From Bacillota bacterium (lineage in GTDB: Bacteria > Bacillota > Desulfotomaculia > Desulfotomaculales > Desulfallaceae), in contig JAEXOR010000031.1 in assembly GCA_023439185.1 (NCBI GenBank), positions 6,988-70,987 on the forward strand: a DNA stretch of 64,000 bases, given 5' to 3'. The position numbers were made by a program, and so were the translations under genes. Positions 27,192-34,804 of this stretch are shown here, piece by piece. Numbering within the stretch: the stretch's first letter is position 1; each line of letters starts with the position of its first letter. The notes under the pieces were generated by a model. That model was not told where the DNA came from. It searched no databases and saw nothing but the letters and a program-made list of their open reading frames with translations.

Positions 27192-27479
27192 TCAGATGGT
27201 GGGCTTTCTGAATGGGATCACCTTGCCCATGTTTCGCGCCGGCGGCTTTTCCCCGCAGGACGAGCAGCCACCACCGCAGCCCGGGGTATAGCCCACAAAT
27301 ACTTTGCGCCAGTACACCTGCCATTTATCTTCCGCCTGCTCGACCCTGGTCTCCACCTGGTACTGGGGACCGCCGGGCCGGTTGGCCAGCCTGGCTTCCG
27401 TGGCAGCGACGATATTGGCGGTTTGCAGCGCTTTCTCTTCTGAATCAAAATCGCTCTGCAGTTTGCTCCAGTCCATCAT
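27192..27479 (-). CDS. Conserved small protein with cysteine-rich turn
   Basis: Not recognised by name. A 95-residue protein with an acidic helical N-terminal half and a CGGGCSSCG motif near residue 75 that could bind a metal, ending in a basic tail. The start at 27479 is supported by GGAGGGG 5 nt upstream. It lies between nudC and asnS on the same strand. Confidence 0.75.
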   Translation of the reverse strand: MMDWSKLQSDFDSEEKALQTANIVAATEARLANRPGGPQYQVETRVEQAEDKWQVYWRKVFVGYTPGCGGGCSSCGEKPPARNMGKVIPFRKPTI

Positions 27480-27521
27480 ATCACCCCTCCAAAGCAAATA
27501 AATCATCTTACAATCGTCTTT

Positions 27522-28298
27522 TCAAGCCTTATTCTGCTCCAAAAACCATTGGATCAGACGTCCGGCAATGGTTTTATGTTCCGGAACCCTGGCCGGCATA
27601 TCGCGGCATGAAAACCAGCCGGCATCAGTCAGTTCCTGAGGATCAACCGCAATTTCTCCTCCGGCATATTCAGCGGTAAAAGCAACCATCAGGGAGTCCG
27701 GAAACGGCCAGGGCTGACTGCCGAAGTAACTGATGTTTTTTACCTCAACCCCGACTTCTTCCCGCACCTCCCGTTGCACGCATTCCTCCAGAGTTTCTCC
27801 CGGCTCCACAAAGCCCGCCAGCACGCTGTGGAAACCGGTGGGAAAACTTATATTCCGGGCCAGCAGGATCTTGTTTTCTCTAACTATGGCCACTATTATC
27901 GCGGGGGAAATGCGCGGAAAATATACAGCGCCGCAGCCCGGGCATTCCCTGGCAATTTCATCCGCTTTATTTTGGTTGGGGGCGCCGCATTTACCGCAGA
28001 ATTGATGTTTGCGGACCCAATTCATAATTTGATACGCGCGCCCGGCCACCCGAAAGATTTCATCATCAGATTGAATAAACAATTTTCTCAAGCTTACCCT
28101 GCTAAAACCGTCGGGCAGCATTAACGAATCATCCGCCAGCTCGGCCGCAAAACAGGGGGAGCGCTCCTGCAAGCCGATATTGATTTCCGATTTCAACCGG
28201 ATTCCCAGGGTCGCCAAATCCGCCTGGTTTGGAATAGAGAATGAACCATGATTATTTTTTAGCAGCAGCTTATGCTGTTCAAAAACAAACCACCGCAT
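27522..28298 (-). CDS. nudC: NADH pyrophosphatase NudC (NAD-cap hydrolase)
   Basis: Hydrolyses NAD(H) and removes NAD caps from RNA. The 258 residues show the NudC layout: a zinc ribbon (CGKCG...CPGCG), a Nudix box (GFVEPGETLEECVQREVREE) and the NudC-specific SQPWPFP quadrupole motif downstream. The ATG is at 28298. It lies 15 nt from the small cysteine-rich gene start region, possibly one operon. Confidence 0.95.
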   Translation of the reverse strand: MRWFVFEQHKLLLKNNHGSFSIPNQADLATLGIRLKSEINIGLQERSPCFAAELADDSLMLPDGFSRVSLRKLFIQSDDEIFRVAGRAYQIMNWVRKHQFCGKCGAPNQNKADEIARECPGCGAVYFPRISPAIIVAIVRENKILLARNISFPTGFHSVLAGFVEPGETLEECVQREVREEVGVEVKNISYFGSQPWPFPDSLMVAFTAEYAGGEIAVDPQELTDAGWFSCRDMPARVPEHKTIAGRLIQWFLEQNKA

Positions 28299-28456
28299 GA
28301 ACGTTCACCACCCTTTACCCTCCCTTACCATTTTAACACAGAGCGGCAAGCCTTTAAGATACTATACCTAAAAAAAGAAACTACCGGCAGCGTAATTCTC
28401 CCCGGTAAAATAACACATTAAACTGATATAGCACTCCTTATCCTAAAACTTTTAAC

Positions 28457-29761
28457 TCAATAAGTTATAAATCTGGTCAGGAATATAGATAACCCGGGAA
28501 AGGCAATAAACAGCGCCAGACCAACCGCCAAAGGGATTAAAAAAGGAATTACGCCCCTAAAAATAGTTGTCAGAGGCACATCGTCGGTAATCCCTTTGAC
28601 AACATAAGCATTGACCCCCACCGGCGGAGTCACCACGGCGATCATACTAAGCACCGTTATAATTACGGCAAACCAGATCAGGTCGTAACCCAGGTTGGTT
28701 ATAACCGGCAAAATAATCGGTATCATCAACACAATCAAAGCCATGGCGTCAATAAAACAACCCAGGACAAACCAGAAGGCAACAATTAGCACAATAATAA
28801 TAATTGGTGAAACATCCAGGGCGCTTACCCAATTGGCCAGTTCCATAGGCAGCGTCGTTCTGGTGATAAAGTGGCCGAAAACAGTGGCGCCGGCAATCAG
28901 GAGCAGGATCATGCAGGACAGGCGCAATCCGTCACCGGTGGCCTGGACAAATTTCGGCCAGGTGAGCTGCCGGTTAAACAATCCAATCAGTATGGCTCCC
29001 GCTGCCCCAATGGCGCCGGCTTGAGTGGGAGTGAACCACCCGGCAAACAGCCCGCCGATGGTGACACCAAATAAGAGGAGGGTGTCGGTAAGGTCTTTTA
29101 AGGAGACCAGTTTTTGTTTCAGCGTAGCGGGGGGGCCGGTGGAAACACCGGCAGGGTCACGTTTACTGAGGTAATAAGCGGTAAACATAAAAAGGACCGC
29201 CAGTATTATGCCCGGGATTATTCCGGCGACAAACAGTTTTCCAATCGACTGTTCGGTTAATATGCCGTAAACAATAAAGGTGGTACTGGGCGGAATGATA
29301 ATGCCCAGACCGCCGGACACCGCAACGGTGCCGGTGGAGAGCCAATCTTTGTAGCCAAACCGTTTCATCTCCGGAATCGCAATTTTACCGATGGTGGCAC
29401 AGGTGGCCGAAGTAGAACCGCAAATAGCGCCGAATCCCGTGGATGCCGCAATGGTTGCAATGGCCAACCCGCCGGGCAGATGCCCAACTAAAACATAAGC
29501 CGTTTTAAAGATTTTGGTGCCGATTCCAGAAGCGAAGGCATAAGAACCCATCAGCACGAACATGGGGATGACGCTCAAAGGGTAGGAGGCAAACTGCTCG
29601 AAAATATCCCTCGGCAACAAACTGAAACCCACCGCGGGCGAAACCAGATAAGCGTAACCGGCCACGCCGGCCAGGGCCATGGCAAAGGAGATCGGCATCC
29701 CCACGGCAAAAAGGGCAAGCATAACCACAATTCCGATTATCCCGACTACTTCCGGACTCAT
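28457..29761 (-). CDS. TRAP transporter large permease (DctM)
   Basis: Large membrane subunit of a tripartite ATP-independent periplasmic (TRAP) transporter, 434 residues with about 12 hydrophobic segments. Family blocks include GSYAFASGIGTKIFKTA, GFGAICGSTSATCATIGK and IIIPPSTTFIVYGILTEQSIGK. It drives uptake of an organic anion by an ion gradient. It overlaps the small permease by 4 nt (ATGA). Confidence 0.95.
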   Translation of the reverse strand: MSPEVVGIIGIVVMLALFAVGMPISFAMALAGVAGYAYLVSPAVGFSLLPRDIFEQFASYPLSVIPMFVLMGSYAFASGIGTKIFKTAYVLVGHLPGGLAIATIAASTGFGAICGSTSATCATIGKIAIPEMKRFGYKDWLSTGTVAVSGGLGIIIPPSTTFIVYGILTEQSIGKLFVAGIIPGIILAVLFMFTAYYLSKRDPAGVSTGPPATLKQKLVSLKDLTDTLLLFGVTIGGLFAGWFTPTQAGAIGAAGAILIGLFNRQLTWPKFVQATGDGLRLSCMILLLIAGATVFGHFITRTTLPMELANWVSALDVSPIIIIVLIVAFWFVLGCFIDAMALIVLMIPIILPVITNLGYDLIWFAVIITVLSMIAVVTPPVGVNAYVVKGITDDVPLTTIFRGVIPFLIPLAVGLALFIAFPGLSIFLTRFITY

Positions 29762-30291
29762 CTCTTAATCACCTCGACAGCAGATTCCAGCATTTCTTTC
29801 AACAGTATCAGACAAAGGGGGATGCAGCATAAAGCGATCCAGAAGACAAAGGGATAAAGCGGTATTCTTGAGGTAGCCGTTACCTCCTGGTTGTTTTTTA
29901 AGACTTGCGCATATTCAATGCTTTCCCAGGCCAGGAGGATAAATAACCCCAAACCCAGAACAGCAGCTATAAAATTGAACAGCCCTTTAATTCTTTTGGG
30001 GAGGCTATCCACAAATTCCAGTCTGATGTGTTTGCCGTCAATTTTGGTTGCGGCAAGAGCGCCGGCAATAGCTACTATCTGGAGGAAATAAACGACCTCG
30101 GTACCGGCGGCGAGAGGTTTACCAAATACCTTGGCTCCAATTACGTCAATCAAAGTAGCAATGATAATACCCACTATACCAATCATGGCGATACGTTCAA
30201 ACCAGACGCTTAGTACACGGCTCAGCTTATCCAAGCCTTTCAAGGTACTGCCGGACGTGAATTCTTGCGGTATGCTGCCTGGTTTTTCCAT
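29758..30291 (-). CDS. TRAP transporter small permease (DctQ)
   Basis: A 177-residue protein with four hydrophobic helices and the DctQ pattern GTEVVYFLQIVAIAGALAATK followed by DGKHIRLEFV. It partners with DctM and a binding protein. It is 61 nt after the binding-protein gene. Confidence 0.92.
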   Translation of the reverse strand: MEKPGSIPQEFTSGSTLKGLDKLSRVLSVWFERIAMIGIVGIIIATLIDVIGAKVFGKPLAAGTEVVYFLQIVAIAGALAATKIDGKHIRLEFVDSLPKRIKGLFNFIAAVLGLGLFILLAWESIEYAQVLKNNQEVTATSRIPLYPFVFWIALCCIPLCLILLKEMLESAVEVIKR

Positions 30292-30352
30292 ACGCTACCT
30301 CCACATATTTCCGGGGTAAGCAAGTTAAATACCTGCTTACCCCGGACAAGTT

Positions 30353-31468
30353 TTATTTTATATCAGCTTCGGAAGGAATATTTTGCGCAGTTTGCTGCTC
30401 GTCCCAATAAATAATCCGCTCCTTGATAAACGCGATCTGGTCTTGGACCTCCTGTTCGGGTAAACCTTTACCCACCATTTTGGTGACGTAATTGTCAATT
30501 ACCGGTTGGACGGCTTCTTTCCAGCGGGCCGCTTCTTCATCAGAGAGAGTGATAAATTCAGCGCCTTGATCGATGGCGGTCTGGAATCCCTCAACATTAA
30601 TTTTATTCCAGCCAACCGCCGATTCAGTCTGATATTTGGCGCTGACATCGGTGAAAATTTTCTGCAAATCCGGCGGCAGGCTATCCCATTTGCCTTTGTT
30701 CATGGCGATATAAAACAGATACTGGTTGCCCACTGACGGAACGTAGGCGGTGTATTTGGTAACGTCAGCCAGCTTAAAGCTCTTTAACGACTCGGCGCCG
30801 ACCAGAAGCCCGTCAATAGTCCCTTTCGACATCGCCTCGTAAACTTCCGTCATGGGTATATCGCGGGGAGTAGCCCCCAGGGCTTTCAGGGCATCAGCCA
30901 CCTCGCCCGCGCCCCGCATCGTTTTACCCTTCAGGTCTTCCAGCGTTCTGACCGGACTTTTGGCCATATTGAGCGCCGCGGTGGTACCACCGTTAATAAG
31001 CAAGATTTTAAAGTTATCCCATTCCGAAGGCTGGTATTTTTCCAGAAAGTCCAAGGCCACATTTGTCCCTACCCAACTGGTTGAATAGCCCATGGGCAGG
31101 TCCAGGGATTCGGTAACGGGAAAGCGTCCCGGGGTATAGCCGATATGGGATAAACCGATATCCGCCAAACCCTGTTCTATACCGTCCGCGGTTTTTGGCG
31201 CGGTAAGGATGGAACCGCCGGCAGCGTAGGTTATTTCAAGCCGGCCATTGGACTGAGCCTGGATTTCATTCATCATGTCACCCATCATTACAGATAGCAT
31301 ATGGGCGGGGGGCAGATAACAAGAAGCGGTTAATCTAATAGCTTCGGTAGATTCCTGTGCTGATGAACCCTGTTCCGATGTGTCTTTAGCGCACCCGCCG
31401 GAAAGCGCTACAATGATGGCCAGGGAAAAAATTAATGACATGAGACAGGTGATGCCTTTTTTACTCAT
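30353..31468 (-). CDS. TRAP substrate-binding lipoprotein (DctP)
   Basis: Extracytoplasmic solute receptor of 371 residues. The signal peptide ends in a near-lipobox LSGGC at about residue 26, so it is probably lipid-anchored outside the membrane. DctP-family regions are LKGKTMRGAGEVADALKALG (substrate arginine context) and EVYEAMSKGTIDGLLVG. The ligand (carboxylate or sialic-acid-like) cannot be told. First gene of dctPQM, with a strong promoter 200 nt upstream. Confidence 0.92.
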   Translation of the reverse strand: MSKKGITCLMSLIFSLAIIVALSGGCAKDTSEQGSSAQESTEAIRLTASCYLPPAHMLSVMMGDMMNEIQAQSNGRLEITYAAGGSILTAPKTADGIEQGLADIGLSHIGYTPGRFPVTESLDLPMGYSTSWVGTNVALDFLEKYQPSEWDNFKILLINGGTTAALNMAKSPVRTLEDLKGKTMRGAGEVADALKALGATPRDIPMTEVYEAMSKGTIDGLLVGAESLKSFKLADVTKYTAYVPSVGNQYLFYIAMNKGKWDSLPPDLQKIFTDVSAKYQTESAVGWNKINVEGFQTAIDQGAEFITLSDEEAARWKEAVQPVIDNYVTKMVGKGLPEQEVQDQIAFIKERIIYWDEQQTAQNIPSEADIK

Positions 31469-31615
31469 AAGAGTTTTCCCTCCTCCTAAATAGCAATCAA
31501 TCCACTAATTAACAACCGTGCGCTCTAATCACCTCCGTTACTCAAAATCCACATCGCAAATTAAAGCTTATTTCATCTTAAGTCATTAAAAAATAAGACC
31601 TTCCGGGCTTCTACG

Positions 31616-31629
31616 CAACATTAATGTTG
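31616..31629. promoter_or_regulatory. 14-bp palindrome in the dctPQM leader
   Basis: CAACATTAATGTTG is a perfect palindrome about 35-45 nt downstream of the predicted start point. It is a candidate operator for a local repressor; none is adjacent. Confidence 0.4.
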
Positions 31630-31667
31630 TTAAAAAAGTGCCCAAAAGGACGAGTCTGATATTTTTT

Positions 31668-31696
31668 ATAATATTTAAATAAATCTGAATTGTCAA
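31668..31696 (-). promoter_or_regulatory. Promoter of dctPQM
   Basis: TTGACA (31691-31696), 17 nt, TATTAT (31668-31673) on the minus strand. Leader is about 190 nt. Confidence 0.75.
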
Positions 31697-31761
31697 TTAA
31701 GTTTATTGCCTTTAACACCAAAATAAGCCAGTGTTATAATAAAAAGTACATTGTCATCATC

Positions 31762-32592
31762 TCACCCAAGGTTCTTTAATATTTCGCGGTAACGCATGGT
31801 CGCCAGGTCGCTCGGTTCTCCCTTTTTGCAGAAAGCCAGCCCGTTTAATTTGCGGTTCAGCCGTTCCACGACAACCCGGCCGTCAACCAATTTGGATTCC
31901 AAAACTCCCAGCGCATCCAAAAACCGCCGATCCCCCTTTGCCCGGTCGTAAAAAGAAAGAACGTAGACATAAACAAAAAGGTTATAATTGGCAAAGGGAT
32001 ACTCCACCTGCATAAACAGGGTACCAATTCCGTAATGACAGGGACCGAGGGGTTTACGGATCGCCCAATGCTCCAGCAGAAATTCCACGGCTCTGTCTAA
32101 GGCCGGTTCTTTATTAAGTAAACCGGTAAACCGGAAAGCACTCAGGGCTGTCAGGGTCGGACCGGGATTGGAGAACTCTGTTTCCGGCCCTCTCCCGAAA
32201 CTGAACTTTTTGCAACGCCAGCCGCCGTCACCGTGCTGAATCGCCAGCAGGTGGTCAAAGGTCCTCTGCAGCCTGCTGTCGGAAGCGTATCCCAAGTGGC
32301 AGAGAATGTCGACGGCGTTAATGGTATGACAGGGATATATCGCGCCCTGGGGGGACAGCTTAAACCGCCCGTCCTCCCGCCAGGCGCTCAAAAACAGGTT
32401 GGCAATCTCCGTCAATAAAGGATCGGCGGGCTCCATACCCAGTTCCAACAGCATATGGGCGCAATTAAGGGTGGAAAACGGGTTTCCCTTATTCAGGCGT
32501 TTGTCCGAAGTAGTCCAATAATCGGCGCCGTTGTCATAACGCCTGGCCAGTATCGCGTCAACATCAGCTTGATATTGTTTTGCTACGGCCAT
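31762..32592 (-). CDS. Alpha/alpha-toroid (prenyltransferase/squalene-cyclase repeat-like) protein
   Basis: A 276-residue protein with repeated helical units and QHGDGGWRCKK, which resembles the QxxGGW-type repeats of prenyltransferase beta subunits and terpene cyclases. CHYGIGTLFMQVEYP is another conserved-looking stretch. No aspartate-rich cyclase motif (DxDD) was seen, so enzymatic cyclisation is not claimed. Similar proteins are often annotated as prenyltransferases without known function. It lies about 100 nt after the DUF4157 protein 2 stop, same strand. Confidence 0.6.
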   Translation of the reverse strand: MAVAKQYQADVDAILARRYDNGADYWTTSDKRLNKGNPFSTLNCAHMLLELGMEPADPLLTEIANLFLSAWREDGRFKLSPQGAIYPCHTINAVDILCHLGYASDSRLQRTFDHLLAIQHGDGGWRCKKFSFGRGPETEFSNPGPTLTALSAFRFTGLLNKEPALDRAVEFLLEHWAIRKPLGPCHYGIGTLFMQVEYPFANYNLFVYVYVLSFYDRAKGDRRFLDALGVLESKLVDGRVVVERLNRKLNGLAFCKKGEPSDLATMRYREILKNLG

Positions 32593-32692
32593 TTGTCAAC
32601 AACACCCCCATTATAGTAAAATAACTGTCGTAAAGCGCGTCATGGGACACAGGAAACAAAAAACCGAATCTGCAATTTATAGATAACCATTT

Positions 32693-34210
32693 TCAGTCTG
32701 CTAAAGACCCCTTAACTACCTTGACTTGTTCGATCAGCAACTGGAAGAGCAATTGCGATGCTTTGCTATCCCCAAGGGAAAAGCTGAAAGGCCCCTGAGC
32801 CTCAGATTTTATACCAATACGCCCGGCAAGTTCGCCTTCATTTCTCGAACCTGTGGGTAATGGTTTTCCTTGATACTGTGCATGTGCGGCCATTGCAGAT
32901 ATTGCTCCTTTGCCGGCCGGTGCCAGGGCCATGTATTCAGGCTTAAACATAACATTGTGCGCGCCCTTCTTAAGAGTAAATTCCATCACCACTTCGTCTT
33001 CTCCCTGCCCATAGTTTTGGGCTTGCTCAAATCCGCCCAAGTGATGTTTAACCGGCATGATACCGACCCGATCGGTGGGTTTGGGATTAGTCAGGTCTTC
33101 CGGTTTAAGGGCGCCACCTTTCATTTGCTTTTCTGTTTCTGCCTTTTGTCCGTAAAACCAGCGGATTATAGCCAGCCCTTCCTCCTTTTTCATACCCCGG
33201 TAAAGGCGCAATTGTTCATCGGTCCTACTGCCGGCACTTTCAATTTCATCCAACAGTTTTTTTCCCGTTTCGCTGATTATTGCGGAGACATCCCGGGCCG
33301 TCCCTCTTGAACCTGTATAGTTCCCCCAAAACCCATTGAGCTGCGATTGTCGGTAAGCGTTGCCGCCATCCTCCAACCTATCACCGACCGCTTTGTCTTT
33401 CCAATATTTCTCTGTCAGCATGAAGCTCGGCCTCTGCTTAACTATCTCGGCAAACAGATCCGCCTGGGTCTTGAATACTCTGTCCTGATTGAAGAATACC
33501 TGGGCAAGATATAGATCGCGGTCCTCTTGATAGCCTTCCACGGTTTTGACGATATCGTCAACTTCGCTTTGCCTGGTGTATCTTCTGTCCCCAATAGTTA
33601 CCGACGCCCGCTGGATTACAGCTTTTCCGCCCCCCTGGGAACCTATCTGCCTGATGGGAACGTTTATTTGCGTTGTGGGGAAATTTTTGCGTACTGCATA
33701 GCTTCCCACCTCATCCGCCTCTTTTTCCAATCCGGCATCATCATTAACATCGGCGCCCCGTATCTGCATGGTGGCCCGCACCCGGCCCCGGGCCTGCTGG
33801 ACCACGTGCCAGGTCTCATGGGGCAGATGCCGCTCCTGACCCGGCGCCACATGAATATCGGTCCCCTGGGTATAGGCAGAAGCCCCGACCCGGGCCGGCC
33901 TGTCGGAATTGTAGTGGACCCGCACATCGTCCATAGACATTCCCGATAATTGCTCCACCCCTTGTTTGAGATTATCCGGCAGGCCGGTGGTATTCGATCC
34001 GGCCGGTGGAGCGGCTTTCTCCCGGTCCGGGACCGCTGAGGCATTTAACCGCATAAGCTGCAGGACCGCCTGATTCCCAAGCATACGCTGCATCTGCAGC
34101 ACTCCGGCCGCGGCCGGGGATACGGTCTCCGGTTCAGCTTGATTACTGGCGGTTTTTGGGGCTGCTTTGGCATTTAAACGCCACTTTTTGACGCTTTGAT
34201 GCTCCGGCAT
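32693..34210 (-). CDS. eCIS-core (DUF4157) protein 2 with ADP-ribosyltransferase-like tail
   Basis: 505 residues. The DUF4157/eCIS-core domain covers about 85-165: HETWH at 131-135 (PHETWHVVQQARGRV) and a downstream EKEADEVG third ligand region. It is preceded by a low-complexity leader with MQRMLGNQAVLQLMR, a segment often seen before this domain. The C-terminal half contains LRLYRGM, then HHLGGFEQAQNYG, then DEVVMEFTLKKGAHNVMF. This order resembles the R, S/H and E elements of ADP-ribosyltransferase toxins, a tentative reading. The start at 34210 has AGAGG 9 nt upstream. Confidence 0.78.
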   Translation of the reverse strand: MPEHQSVKKWRLNAKAAPKTASNQAEPETVSPAAAGVLQMQRMLGNQAVLQLMRLNASAVPDREKAAPPAGSNTTGLPDNLKQGVEQLSGMSMDDVRVHYNSDRPARVGASAYTQGTDIHVAPGQERHLPHETWHVVQQARGRVRATMQIRGADVNDDAGLEKEADEVGSYAVRKNFPTTQINVPIRQIGSQGGGKAVIQRASVTIGDRRYTRQSEVDDIVKTVEGYQEDRDLYLAQVFFNQDRVFKTQADLFAEIVKQRPSFMLTEKYWKDKAVGDRLEDGGNAYRQSQLNGFWGNYTGSRGTARDVSAIISETGKKLLDEIESAGSRTDEQLRLYRGMKKEEGLAIIRWFYGQKAETEKQMKGGALKPEDLTNPKPTDRVGIMPVKHHLGGFEQAQNYGQGEDEVVMEFTLKKGAHNVMFKPEYMALAPAGKGAISAMAAHAQYQGKPLPTGSRNEGELAGRIGIKSEAQGPFSFSLGDSKASQLLFQLLIEQVKVVKGSLAD

Positions 34211-34264
34211 AAATAACAACCTCTTTTCTAAACATCGTCAAAGAACAATGACTGGTTTTGCAAT

Positions 34265-34297
34265 AAAGGCCCCGAACCATCTCGATTCGAGGCCTTT
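34265..34297. terminator. Hairpin between the small acidic gene and DUF4157 protein 2
   Basis: AAAGGCC and GGCCTTT arms enclose a loop that continues the pairing (CGAA/TTCG). It may separate or attenuate the two downstream minus-strand genes. Confidence 0.5.
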
Positions 34298-34318
34298 GTT
34301 ATGAGGTTGGATCATGCG

Positions 34319-34780
34319 TTACTCCTCGCTGATACATTCCCGGATGGCTTCGATCCGCCGGTTTATTTCACCGCGAATGATGGCAATGGTATAAAGGGCG
34401 AGACGGGCGGCTTTCTCCGGCGTTTCTTCCGCGTCCAGCACATTAATCTGCCGGTGGTATAAATTCATGCCGGTATAGTAAATGCCATAGGTGCCGAAGC
34501 AGTCAAGGTTCCACCGGGCAATAGCTTTTTCCAGCTCAGCCAGGCGGCTTTCAAATTTTCCGGCAATGGTGGAGTAAAACTGCATACCGTAACAGTAATC
34601 GCTGGCACTAAAGATACACAGTTCGGTAAATACCTGGTCTCCATTGTCATTGACGGGAAGAAGAAAACAGATATATTCGATACCGTTTTCATCCGTACGC
34701 CTGAATGTATCATTGCCTATCCTTCTCATCTCGGCATCCAGAGCTTCAGTATATGCGGTTATGGGCACTTTTTTAGTCAA
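34319..34780 (-). CDS. Small acidic protein between two eCIS-core genes (chaperone or immunity candidate)
   Basis: Not recognised. 153 residues, acidic, mixed alpha/beta with aromatic-rich IARWNLDCFGTYGIYYTGM. The alternation resembles YbjN/CesT-type secretion chaperones, but no signature is secure. TTG start at 34780 with GGGAGGGAAGGGG upstream. It is 24 nt after the large DUF4157 gene 3 and just before protein 2; its place suggests an adaptor, loading chaperone or immunity role, all inferred. Confidence 0.65.
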   Translation of the reverse strand: MTKKVPITAYTEALDAEMRRIGNDTFRRTDENGIEYICFLLPVNDNGDQVFTELCIFSASDYCYGMQFYSTIAGKFESRLAELEKAIARWNLDCFGTYGIYYTGMNLYHRQINVLDAEETPEKAARLALYTIAIIRGEINRRIEAIRECISEE

Positions 34781-34804
34781 TTTTGCCCCTTCCCTCCCGA
34801 TAAA

